From contig CAYZXT010000001.1 in assembly GCA_964482515.1 (NCBI GenBank), forward strand, positions 1-64,000: DNA of 64,000 nt, in the 5' to 3' direction. The stretch comes from CAYZXT01 sp964482515. GTDB lineage: Bacteria > Elusimicrobiota > Elusimicrobia > FEN-1173. The notes beneath the pieces were generated by a model. The model had not been told where the DNA came from. It saw only the letters and a list, made by a program, of their open reading frames with translations, and did no database searches. The translations under genes and the position numbers were made by a program. Below are positions 7,031-15,400 of this stretch, one piece after another; position 1 is the stretch's first letter; the number at the start of each line of letters is the position of its first letter.

Positions 7031-8542
7031 ATGACTGAACCGCTTCCTTCGGAACTTCGGTTGGACCCGCGATACACCTTCGAGGAATTCGTGGTCGGAC
7101 CGCATAACCGTTTCCCCCAGGCGGCCGCCCAGGCCGTAGCGGACAATCTTGGAAAAGCCTACAACCCTCTTTTTATCTACGGCCCCGTCGGCTTGGGCAA
7201 GACCCACCTCATGCACGCCATCGGTCACCGCGTTTTCAACAAGAATGCCCAATCAAAAGTGCTATACATCACGGCCGAACAGTTCATGACGGAAGTGATC
7301 GAAGTCCTGCGTGCCGGCGCCCTCGACCAGATGCGCGAGCGCTACCGCAACCTGGACCTTCTATTGGTGGACGACATCCAATTCCTGTCCGCGTCCGAGG
7401 CGACCCAGGAAGAGTTCTTCCATATCTTCAATCTCCTTCACCAGAACGGCAAACAGATCGTGATGACGTCCGACCGTCCGCCCAAAATGCTCACCACCCT
7501 CGAGGACCGCCTGCGCAGCCGCTTCGAATGGGGGCTCACGGCGGACATCAAAATTCCGAACCTAGAAACGCGCATGGCCATCCTCAAGCAGAAGGAATCT
7601 CAATTCCAGGGCGTGGTGCTGGTGGAAAACATCCGCCTCTACATTGCCGGGAAGTTGAAATCGAACGTACGCGAACTGGAAGGTTTTTTAAGGCGCATCC
7701 AGGCCTACGCCCAATTGAACAACCGGGAAATCAACCTGGCGCTGGTGAAAGAGATCATGCGCGACCTCCTCCCGCCTGATGAATGGGACGAAGAGGAGAA
7801 GCCAGCCGCCGCGCCCGCGCCAGTCTCGGCTCCGCCGGCGGCTCCCTCCGCCTCGGCCGACACGGAATCCGTGGTGAAGCGCGTGACGGCGGACATCAAC
7901 CAGCTTTTAGCCGGGGCCGCATCGCCGGCCCGCCCACCCCATGTCGATGAACCGCCCATCCTCATGCCGCCCAAAGTGACGGCTCCCCGCGCCCCGGCTT
8001 CGCCCGCCGATTACCCGCCCGAGGAACACCGTGTGACGCCGGCCGTGAACCCGTCCGCTGTGAACCTGGATAACGTCACGGGGGAATTGCCCCCGATTTC
8101 CGCGGGGAAAAACATTCCCGTGCCGCCGCTGTCGACCCTGGAGGGCGGCTCCAAATCCATACCGGTCGCGTTCTTCTATCCCGAGGGGAACGATCGCGAA
8201 TTGACGCAGATCCGCCGCAAGTTCGACGATGTCATCCGTAAGCATAAGCTCAAATTCCAATTGGAAGCGGCCTGCACGGCGGCCTACGTCCCCAGCGAAA
8301 CCATGTCCTACGACCTGTTCGTCGCGCAGTGCAAACAGAAGAAGCTGCACATCGCCATCGTCCTGGGACCGCCGCCGGAGAGCGGGCTGGCGAACTTTGA
8401 ATTCCAGCAAAGGCTGCTGGAGGTCTGCGAGTTGGAGCATCTTTCGCTACAGATGATCCCCTGGGACGAGATCAACAAGGACTATAAATATTTGAACCTC
8501 GCGTTGGACATTACGCTGATCCGTTTCAACAAAGACAAATAG
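7031..8542 (+). CDS. DnaA-like AAA+ ATPase lacking the DNA-binding domain
   Basis: 503 residues. Residues 12-250 are a DnaA domain III: the entry motif YTFEEFVVGPHNRF, Walker A GPVGLGKTH (51-59), Walker B LLLVDDIQF (110-118), sensor 1 at MTSDRPP (145-151), an arginine-finger region RLRSRFEWGL (160-169) and sensor 2 NVRELEG (212-218). There is no domain I before it. After residue 250 the usual domain IV helix-turn-helix is absent. Instead there is a Pro/Ala-rich linker (250-375) and a C-terminal domain (377-503) like that of the preceding gene product. Start 7031 has GGGAACGT upstream; a 46-residue upstream extension is not supported. It cannot be the standard replication initiator. It may be an AAA+ regulator working with the PilT-linked protein. 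Confidence 0.88.
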   Translation: MTEPLPSELRLDPRYTFEEFVVGPHNRFPQAAAQAVADNLGKAYNPLFIYGPVGLGKTHLMHAIGHRVFNKNAQSKVLYITAEQFMTEVIEVLRAGALDQMRERYRNLDLLLVDDIQFLSASEATQEEFFHIFNLLHQNGKQIVMTSDRPPKMLTTLEDRLRSRFEWGLTADIKIPNLETRMAILKQKESQFQGVVLVENIRLYIAGKLKSNVRELEGFLRRIQAYAQLNNREINLALVKEIMRDLLPPDEWDEEEKPAAAPAPVSAPPAAPSASADTESVVKRVTADINQLLAGAASPARPPHVDEPPILMPPKVTAPRAPASPADYPPEEHRVTPAVNPSAVNLDNVTGELPPISAGKNIPVPPLSTLEGGSKSIPVAFFYPEGNDRELTQIRRKFDDVIRKHKLKFQLEAACTAAYVPSETMSYDLFVAQCKQKKLHIAIVLGPPPESGLANFEFQQRLLEVCELEHLSLQMIPWDEINKDYKYLNLALDITLIRFNKDK

Positions 8543-8581
8543 CTCCACCCATCGACAATCTCCCGTTCCTCCTCGGTAGCC

Positions 8582-8610
8582 ATGACAGTCCTTCCCGGAT
8601 TTAATAGACT
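8582..8610 (+). promoter_or_regulatory. Promoter for mtnP operon
   Basis: ATGACA (8582-8587) and TAGACT (8605-8610) are separated by 17 bases. This is a near-consensus -35 with the same -10 hexamer as the promoter of the DnaA-like gene. The predicted leader to the ATG at 8651 is about 35 bases. CCCGG and CCGGG flank the -10 and could pair. Confidence 0.45.
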
Positions 8611-8650
8611 TACCGGGCATTGAACCCACCTTGAACATTGGAGACGCAGC

Positions 8651-9532
8651 ATGGCCAGGAAATTTTCCGCAGACCCCGTCAGGATCGCCGTCATCGGCGG
8701 CAGCGGTTTGTATGACATCCCCGGCATCGAGGACGTGAAGTCCGTTAAGATCAAGACGCCCTTCGGCGATCCTTCGGACGCGATCGTGGTCGGCCGCCTG
8801 GAAGGCGTCCGCTGCGCGTTCCTTCCCCGGCACGGGCGCGGGCACCGCATCCTGCCGTCGGAAATCCCGGCGCGCGCCAACATCTACGCCTTGAAGTCCC
8901 TTGGCGTCGAACGGATCATCGGCGTGGGCGCCTGCGGCAGCCTGAAGGAAGAGCTGGCGCCGCGGCATTTCGTCGTGCCGGACCAGATTTACGACCGCAC
9001 CAAATCACGCCCGTCCACTTTTTTCGGCGGCGGCGTCGTGGGGCATGTGGCGTTCGACCACCCTTTCTGCGGACCGATGTCTTCCGTCCTGTACGAAAGC
9101 GCCGTTAAGATCGGCGTCACGGCCCACAGGGGCGGAACGTATGTCTGCATGGAGGGGCCGCAGTTTTCCACCAAGGCCGAGTCCGAAGTGAACCGCAAGC
9201 TGGGATTTTCCGTGATCGGCATGACGGTCCTGCCGGAAGCCAAGCTGGCCCGCGAAGCGGAAATCTGTTATTCCACGGTGTCCCTCGTCACCGATTACGA
9301 CGTCTGGAAAGAGGGGGAAGAAGTTTCCGTGGAGAAGGTCATACAGACGTTGAGCGCCAACGTGGACAACGTGAGGCGGCTGATCAGGCTGGCGCTGCCT
9401 CGCTTGACCGAACCGCGCCGCTGCCGCTGCGCCGAAGCGCTGAAGTACGCGGTATTCACCGACCATAAGGCCATGGACCCGGCCGCGCGAAAGAAGCTGG
9501 ACCTCATCATTGGGAAATATTTCAAAAAATGA
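8651..9532 (+). CDS. mtnP: S-methyl-5'-thioadenosine phosphorylase
   Basis: Cleaves methylthioadenosine, the by-product of polyamine synthesis, with phosphate to adenine and methylthioribose 1-phosphate. This is the first step of methionine salvage in many bacteria. Family 2 purine nucleoside phosphorylase motifs are present: IGGSGLYDIPG for phosphate binding, LPRHGRGHRILPSEIPARANIYALK, GVGACGSLKEE, and MEGPQFSTKAES with GMTVLPEAKLAREAEI near the base-binding site. Length, 293 residues, is normal. Its stop overlaps the next gene as ATGA. No other methionine-salvage gene is in the window. Confidence 0.95.
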   Translation: MARKFSADPVRIAVIGGSGLYDIPGIEDVKSVKIKTPFGDPSDAIVVGRLEGVRCAFLPRHGRGHRILPSEIPARANIYALKSLGVERIIGVGACGSLKEELAPRHFVVPDQIYDRTKSRPSTFFGGGVVGHVAFDHPFCGPMSSVLYESAVKIGVTAHRGGTYVCMEGPQFSTKAESEVNRKLGFSVIGMTVLPEAKLAREAEICYSTVSLVTDYDVWKEGEEVSVEKVIQTLSANVDNVRRLIRLALPRLTEPRRCRCAEALKYAVFTDHKAMDPAARKKLDLIIGKYFKK

Positions 9533-10455
9533 AAATAGGGCGTAATTTCCAGGATTGCCTGCTGGCGGAATATCTTTCCCCCGAGGAAAAATCGGGCATC
9601 GCCGCCCGGCAAATGACCTTGTCGGACGCGGCCCGGACGCTGCGACAGAAAGTCCATACCGATGTCGCGCGGCAGGTCCGGGTGGCGGCGGACATGGGGC
9701 TGCAGCATGTGGAGCTGGAGCAGAACGAGCACGGGCTTTTTTCCGTCTACGGACCCGACGCCCTCTTCGCCATGCGCGAGACGGCCAAGATTTACGGCGT
9801 CACGCTTTCGATCCACCTGTCCGGTCCCGCCGCCGAGCTTTTTCTCCGCCCCATCGCCGCGGACGTGCTGAAAAAAGAGATCGACGCCTTCAAGGTGTTG
9901 GGGTGCGGGGCCATGGTGGTCATGGCGCCGTCCCATTTTTTCGACGGGATAGAGGACCCAACTGTTTGGAAGATGCGACTGGAGCCTCTTCAGGCGAGCG
10001 CGCAATACGCCGCGGACCGCGGGCTGACCTGTTTCCTCGAACTTCCGCTGAGGCCGGACGGGCTGCTGGAAAGGCTGGCCCCATTTCGCGAGGCCTCCAA
10101 CGCCCTCGGCGCGGCCGTCCGCTTGTCGACGCACTCCGCCGTGAAGGGTTTTTTGGAAAAGGCTTCCGACGGATTGCCGCTTCTTTATCGCTACATCCGG
10201 GTCTCGCCCATGGCGGAAGTCTCGCCCGGGGGGCTTCTGACGCACCAGGCGGGGAAGGATTGGCCCGCGGCATCCTTGGAGGGACTGGTTAAATCCTGCC
10301 TGGACCGCGGCGCGGAGCTGTTGGTTTTTTCCGGGAACATTATCGAGGCGCGGGATATGGTCGAATACCGGGACGTTTTAGCGAAGGAGTCCGAAGCGCT
10401 GCGGACCGCCCTGGAAAAAGTGGCTTCGCCCTTCAGCCCGCGCCGGCGGCGCTGA
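9529..10455 (+). CDS. Xylose-isomerase-like TIM-barrel protein
   Basis: 308 residues. The pattern of strands such as LQHVELEQNE, VTLSIHLSGPA, AMVVMAPSHFF and LTCFLELPL is that of the AP endonuclease 2/xylose isomerase-like TIM barrel. Members include sugar-phosphate isomerases/epimerases and endonuclease IV. Candidate metal ligands are Glu in VELEQNE, His in IHLSG and Glu in CFLELPL, but the full ligand set of endonuclease IV is not obvious. The start overlaps the mtnP stop (ATGA), so the two are translationally coupled. A link to methylthioribose salvage is tempting, yet nothing in the sequence proves it. The last residues are very arginine-rich (SPRRRR). Confidence 0.7.
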   Translation: MKIGRNFQDCLLAEYLSPEEKSGIAARQMTLSDAARTLRQKVHTDVARQVRVAADMGLQHVELEQNEHGLFSVYGPDALFAMRETAKIYGVTLSIHLSGPAAELFLRPIAADVLKKEIDAFKVLGCGAMVVMAPSHFFDGIEDPTVWKMRLEPLQASAQYAADRGLTCFLELPLRPDGLLERLAPFREASNALGAAVRLSTHSAVKGFLEKASDGLPLLYRYIRVSPMAEVSPGGLLTHQAGKDWPAASLEGLVKSCLDRGAELLVFSGNIIEARDMVEYRDVLAKESEALRTALEKVASPFSPRRRR

Positions 10456-10475
10456 ACAGAAAAGGTGAGAAATAA

Positions 10476-11204
10476 ATGATCAAGGCCGTGGTGTTTGATT
10501 TCGACAATACGTTGATGGACTTCATGCGCGTGAAACGGAACGCCGTCGAGGCGGCCGTGGACGCCATGACGGACGCCGGTTTGAAAATGCCCAAGGAGCG
10601 CATGATCGAGAAGATCTACCGGTCCTACTGGAAGGAAGGCATCGAAGACCAGAACGTGTTCGACAAGGTGCTGACGCAGGAGTTCGGCAAGATCGACTAC
10701 AAGATCCTGGCGGCGGGGATCCTGGGCTACCGCCGCGCCAAGGACGGCTCCATGGCGCTCTATCCCCACGTGCAGATGGCGCTGACGAGCCTCGTGAAGA
10801 TGGGCATCCTCCGGGCCATCGTCTCCGATGCGCCGCGGCTGCCGGTGTGGATGCGCATCGTGGCCATGGGACTACAGCATTATTTCGACGAAGTCGTCAC
10901 GTTCGACGACACCGGCGAACGCAAGCCGAACCCCAAGCCGTTCCAACGGGCCCTGGAGGCCCTCAAGGTCAAGCCGGAAGAGGCCCTGATGATCGGCGAT
11001 TGGGCGGACCGGGACATGCTCGGCGCCAAGCGGGTGGGCATGCGTACCTGCTTCGCGCGCTACGGCGATGAGTTCGGCACCAAGATCTCCGGCGCCGATT
11101 ATGAAGTCAACGACATCCTCGAACTCCTGGACATCATCCAGAGGGAGAACGAAGGCCGGCAGATGGGGCTTTTCGATGTCAGCGGGAAGAAGGGGCCGGC
11201 TTAA
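10476..11204 (+). CDS. HAD-superfamily hydrolase
   Basis: 242 residues with the four haloacid dehalogenase motifs: motif I DFDNT at residues 8-12 (nucleophile D8), motif II IVSDAP, motif III Lys in RKPNPKPF, and motif IV MIGDWADRD. A helical cap lies between motifs I and II, as in subfamily I phosphatases. The substrate cannot be read from the sequence; candidates are small phosphometabolites. AAAGGTGAG precedes the ATG. The gene is 20 bases after the TIM-barrel gene and is probably the last of the mtnP operon. Confidence 0.88.
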   Translation: MIKAVVFDFDNTLMDFMRVKRNAVEAAVDAMTDAGLKMPKERMIEKIYRSYWKEGIEDQNVFDKVLTQEFGKIDYKILAAGILGYRRAKDGSMALYPHVQMALTSLVKMGILRAIVSDAPRLPVWMRIVAMGLQHYFDEVVTFDDTGERKPNPKPFQRALEALKVKPEEALMIGDWADRDMLGAKRVGMRTCFARYGDEFGTKISGADYEVNDILELLDIIQRENEGRQMGLFDVSGKKGPA

Positions 11205-11242
11205 GTCCGCAAGCACCAGTTTCTCCGCCGATAAATTATTTT

Positions 11243-11251
11243 TGCTATAAT
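11243..11251 (+). promoter_or_regulatory. Extended -10 promoter of the structured RNA and tRNA-Phe unit
   Basis: TGCTATAAT is a perfect extended -10 (TGn plus TATAAT). It lies 39 bases after the HAD gene stop, in an AT-rich patch. Transcription would begin near 11258 and run through the structured leader and tRNA-Phe to the terminator at 11612-11639. Confidence 0.65.
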
Positions 11252-11299
11252 CCCTCGACAAATTTATTCGCCGCGCTCGCGTCTGCGCCGCGAGGACCT

Positions 11300-11408
11300 T
11301 GCCGCTAGGCATGGCCCTGGTTTGTCGGATGGGGCAGGCGCGAAGTTTTCCGCCGCACTTTTTGCTGTGACGCTAGTCACGGCCCCAGTTTGTGGAATGG
11401 GGCAGAGC
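11300..11408 (+). ncRNA. Tandem two-hairpin structured RNA (candidate)
   Basis: Two 38-base copies (11303-11340 and 11371-11408, about 30 of 38 identical) each fold into two hairpins. Hairpin 1 has a GCTA loop: TGCC/GGCA in copy 1 and GTGAC/GTCAC in copy 2, with one full compensatory change (C-G to A-T). Hairpin 2 is a 6-pair stem, GCCCTG/TGGGGC or GCCCCA/TGGGGC, around a conserved 10-base loop GTTTGT-S-G-R-A; its two changes keep pairing (G-T to C-G or A-T). It sits in the 308-base gap between the HAD gene and tRNA-Phe, downstream of a strong -10. It matches none of the RNA classes I can recall (tmRNA, RNase P, 6S, SRP). Confidence 0.5.
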
Positions 11409-11458
11409 AACGCCGCCCGTCGGGCGTACGGCCCGGAAGTAAGATTTGAACTCGCCGC

Positions 11459-11503
11459 CCTCGTTGCATCGCAACGAGGACAGGCGGGCGCCGCAGAGCG
11501 GCG
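11459..11503 (+). promoter_or_regulatory. Two perfect hairpins just upstream of tRNA-Phe
   Basis: CCTCGTTGC (11459-11467) pairs with GCAACGAGG (11471-11479) around ATC. CGCCGC (11489-11494) pairs with GCGGCG (11498-11503) around AGA. They lie 10-54 bases before the tRNA 5' end and are in its predicted precursor transcript, so they may guide processing or separate the tRNA from the upstream RNA. Neither has a T run, so they are not terminators. Confidence 0.5.
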
Positions 11504-11512
11504 AAAACTCCC

Positions 11513-11585
11513 GCCGAGGTAGCTCAGTTGGTAGAGCACAGGTCTGAAAAACCTGGTGTCGTCAGTTCGATTCTGACCCTCGGCA
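11513..11585 (+). tRNA. tRNA-Phe (anticodon GAA)
   Basis: The cloverleaf is complete. The acceptor stem is GCCGAGG/CCTCGGC. The D arm contains AGCTC-AGTTGGTA-GAGC. The anticodon stem CAGGT/ACCTG has loop CTGAAAA, giving anticodon GAA. The T arm GTCAG/CTGAC has TTCGATT in the loop. The discriminator is A, and the 3' CCA is not encoded (CATTTT follows). It is transcribed from the promoter near 11243 and ended by the hairpin at 11612. Confidence 0.98.
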
Positions 11586-11611
11586 CATTTTCTCAATAGA
11601 TTCGACGAAAG

Positions 11612-11639
11612 AGCTCCCTTCTTTGAAGGGAGCTTTTTT
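11612..11639 (+). terminator. Rho-independent terminator after tRNA-Phe
   Basis: AGCTCCCTTC (11612-11621) pairs perfectly with GAAGGGAGCT (11625-11634) around TTT, and a run of six T residues ends the structure. It closes the structured-RNA and tRNA transcription unit. Confidence 0.92.
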
Positions 11640-11849
11640 ATTGCCCGCCTTATATAGGAAAGCGCGGTCCGGAAGCGCCCGGCCTGAGATCCAGCCCGCT
11701 TGATTAGCCTCTAGAAATCATCATTAACCCCTGATTTACAATCAATTTACGAATATTTGCATTGCGCGGACCAAGATGAGCATTATCCTAGAGATAAGTT
11801 CAATCAGCCAGATGAGGAATCTGGCCAATGCTTTTCGCGGGAGCGTGAC

Positions 11850-12464
11850 ATGATAAAGGAAACATATACCACGTTCGAGATCAGCCAATTCTGCAACGTC
11901 TTCATCACCACGGTTTCCAATTGGGTGGACGAAGGGAAACTTCCGGCGTATCGGACGCCCGGCGGACATCGCCGCGTGAAACGCCCCGACCTGTTGGCGT
12001 TCCTGGAAAAGTACGGCATGCCCGTGCCGGAAGAGCTCCTGGGTTCCCACGAGAAAAAAATCCTGATCGTGGACGATAACCCCGAAACCGTCGAAATGCT
12101 GAAGAGCCTGCTGAAGACCCAGAACGCGAATTACATCATCCGCACCGCGGACAACGGGTTCGAGGCGGGCAAGCAGGTGGTGAGCTTCCATCCCGACCTC
12201 TTGATCCTGGACGTCGTCCTGCCCGGCTGGAACGGTGTCCAGGTCTGCCAGAACCTGCGCAGGGACCCCGCGACGAGGGACATCCGCGTGGTGGTCATGA
12301 CGGGCCACGACGGCGTGGACAGCCACAAGGAGTTCATGCGGCTCAAGGTGGATGCTTTTATGCAGAAGCCGCTGCGAATGTCCGAATTCTCGGAGAAGGT
12401 GAAGGAGATACTGAATTCGTCTCCGGCCGTTGACGCCTCCCGGATGGAGAAGAAAACCGCCTAA
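11850..12464 (+). CDS. HTH (MerR/excisionase-type) plus receiver-domain regulator
   Basis: 204 residues. Residues 6-60 are a winged helix-turn-helix of the MerR/excisionase type (YTTFEISQFCNVFITTVSNW, then YRTPGGHRRVKRPDL as the wing). Residues 68-190 are a CheY-like receiver: acidic pair D75/D76 in LIVDDN, phospho-acceptor D121 in LLILDVVLPGWNG, Thr in VVVMTGHD and Lys in FMQKPL. The DNA-binding domain precedes the receiver, the reverse of most response regulators. Start 11850 follows GGGAGCG; a 31-residue extension to 11757 is unlikely. It directly precedes the large surface protein and may regulate it; the histidine kinase at 19532 is a possible partner. Confidence 0.9.
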   Translation: MIKETYTTFEISQFCNVFITTVSNWVDEGKLPAYRTPGGHRRVKRPDLLAFLEKYGMPVPEELLGSHEKKILIVDDNPETVEMLKSLLKTQNANYIIRTADNGFEAGKQVVSFHPDLLILDVVLPGWNGVQVCQNLRRDPATRDIRVVVMTGHDGVDSHKEFMRLKVDAFMQKPLRMSEFSEKVKEILNSSPAVDASRMEKKTA

Positions 12465-12473
12465 ATCCGCCCC

Positions 12474-15400
12474 ATGAAAAACCGAAGAACGTCATCCCGA
12501 TTCCCATTTGCCCGGCGGTCCGCGCCGTTCTGGGCTATAGTCGCTTTAACGGGAATGGCTTTCATCCAAAGGCCCGCCGCGCTCCGGGCGGAAATTATTC
12601 CGCCCGCGGCCGTCACCGACTTGGCCGCCGCGCCCGGCGAAAATCCGGGAGAGATTTCATTAAGCTGGCACGCGCCGGGGAACAACGGGTCCATCGGGCC
12701 GCTTCTGGCCGGCAGTTCCTACTTCATCCAATTCGCCACCTATTCGATTCAGTGGAGCACGGCCAACGCGCAAGTCCTGATAGGCACCGATACAGTGAAC
12801 CCGGGGGATTTTCAAACGAGCCTTCTGACGGGGTTGATTCCCGGCGGCACCTATTTCGTCTATATTTGGACCTCCGACGACTGGTCCCCGCCCAACCTTT
12901 CGCTCATCTCCAACGGCGCGACCACCTACTCTTTTTCCATACCGCCGTCCGTTCCCTCAGGTTTCGCCTCCTCGAGCGGAGCGGCGTTGGTCGACCTGTC
13001 ATGGTCTCCAAACGGCGAAGGCAATATGGACCGATATGAGATTTATTATTCGTCCTGGTCCGCTTCGGCGGATGACTATCTGATCGGCATACTGCATCCT
13101 GGAACGACGCACCAGCATCCCGGCCTCATCAACGGCAACACGTACTATTACAAAATCAGGGCCGTGTCCTCATCGGGCTACAGTAATTTCACCCCCGCGA
13201 TAACCGCGATCCCGGACGTCATTGTGGGCGTGCCGGTCATCAGCACCTTCACGGCCGTGTTGTCCACCGACACGATTGTCTGGGCCTGGGATTTGGCCGC
13301 CAACGCCGACGGCTACCGGGTCTTTCAGTCCAGCAGCGGCCAGCAGCTCAGCGCCGACCTGGGACCTGCCGCCACCTATTTTGTGGAGTCCGGGCTCCCG
13401 GCGAACAGTTCCCACACGGTTTACGTCCAGGCCTTCAGCGGGCAGTTGACCCAGAACTCCGCCACGACGGGTTATTACACGCTCTCCGATGTCCCGTCGT
13501 CCATCTCCAGTCCGTCCCAAAGCACGTCCACCATCGACTTGAGCTGGGCTCCGGCCGGCGTGTCGCCGACGACGCGCTATGACGTGGAACGGTCCACGTC
13601 GGGGAATGGGGATTGGACGCTCATCGCTCCTTTGATCTTGGCGACGACGGCGCAGGATTCGGGGTTGGGCGAATTTACGACTTACTATTACCGGATTTTC
13701 TCCTACAACGGCGACGGCGTGAAATCGGCCTCCTCGACGGTTTTCGGCGCCATGACGGTCGACGTTCCTCCCGCGGCGATTTCCAATTTGACGGCATCTC
13801 CCGGCGCGGCGGACGGTTCGGTCCAACTGGTGTGGACGGCGCCCGGCGACGACGGAAACAGCGGCAACGCCTCTTCCTATGTCGTCAAGTACGCGACCTT
13901 CGACGTCACCGCGGCCAACTTCGACGACGCCTCGGTCATCACGTTCAATCAAACGTGGGTCCCCAAGGCGCCTGGGTTGACGGAAGGGGTGGGCCCGGTG
14001 CTGGAGGTGACGGGTTTGTACGCGGGGACGACCTATTATTTCGCCGTCAAAGCCGCGGACGAGGCGGGCGAGCGGGGGAGCTGGTCCACCGCGGGCGTGA
14101 ACTCCCAGCGTTCCGCGCCGGCCCATGATGCGGTGCCGCCCGCGCCCACGGGATTGGGCGGCACGCCCGGCGACCATTCCGTCATGTTGACCTGGACGCC
14201 GATCGCCGGCTTGCCGGATTTGGATTCCTATCGAATATACCGGTCCTCTTCGCCTCCCTATGATGCGTTCGAGCTGGCGGGAAGCACGCCCTCCAGCTTC
14301 GCCGTTTTCACGGACACGGGCCTCGCCAATCAAACGACCTACGTCTACAAAATCACCGCCGTCGACCAGGGGGACGCGGGGGATTTCTTTAGCATACCGT
14401 TTGAGAGCGTTTTCAGCTCCACCGTTTCGGCGGCCACGCTCGACCGTGAGCCGCCCGCCGCCGTGATGGATCTGTCCTTATCTTCGGGCGCCGTCGAAGG
14501 GGAGCTCCTCTTGTCCTGGAGCGCGCCGGGCGACGATGCGGGGATTTTGAATGTGGCGGGCGGACGTTTCCGGGTGGACTACAGCACCGACGCGGTTTAC
14601 GTATTTTCCACCTCCACGTACAAAGTGGACGTGGCGACATCGCAGACGCAGGGAGAAATCCAGAGCTACGTTTTGACTGGATTGTCCGGCGGCGCCACCT
14701 ATTTCGTGCGGCTTTGGACGTGGGATGAGGCGTCGAACTCCGCGGGGCTTTCCAACGCGGCGACGGGTTGGGCCCAGGTGGACGTGACGTCGCCCTCCGC
14801 CGTCGGCGATTTGACCGCCCAGGGTTCCTGGCGTCGCGTCACGCTGCGCTGGAGCGCGCCGGGCGACGACGGTCCCGCAGGGGCCCTCAACGGATCCTTC
14901 AGCGTCCGCTATTCCACCGATGGGCCGATCACGGACGAGGCGTCGTTCTCCACCGCCCCGTTCCAGGTGTCGGTCGCCACATCCGTGCCCGCGGGCGCGG
15001 CGCTCGCCCACACGGTGACGGGCCTCGCCAACGGAGTCAACTACTATTTCGCTGTGCGCGGCGAAGACGAGCGGGGCAACGCCGGACCGGTGACCGCCCT
15101 GTCCGCCGCGCAGGCGCCCGCCGTCAACACGCCGCCCAATGCTTTCTCTCTCCTCGCTCCGGCTGACGGCGCCGCCACCATCAACCCCAGCCCGACGTTC
15201 AACTGGAACCCGACCACGGACGCCGATGCGGTCTACGGCGACACCTTCACCTACGTCCTGGAATATTCGACGGTCCCGGCCTTCGACGTCGGCGTCGCCA
15301 CGTTCCCCGGCATCGCCGCGGCGTTCGTCAATATCTCTCCGTCCGTTTTAGCGGAAGACGTCACCACCTATTGGCGCGTGCGGGCCGTGGACGCGGACGG

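Noticed and set aside
7031..8542. Chromosomal replication initiator DnaA and a nearby origin
   Set aside because: The DNA-binding domain is absent, no cluster of TTATCCACA boxes is visible nearby, and no dnaN, recF or gyrB follows.
11300..11408. CRISPR-like repeats
   Set aside because: Only two imperfect copies occur, 68 bases apart, with internal hairpins and no cas gene; a duplicated RNA fits better.
11205..11512. RNase P RNA, tmRNA, 6S or SRP RNA in the gap before tRNA-Phe
   Set aside because: None of the conserved cores that I know for these RNAs is present, and the length and tandem layout do not fit.
11853..12019. Other long minus-strand frames across the window
   Set aside because: All overlap + strand genes with clear family matches; none has its own ribosome site, motif or plausible hydrophobic pattern.
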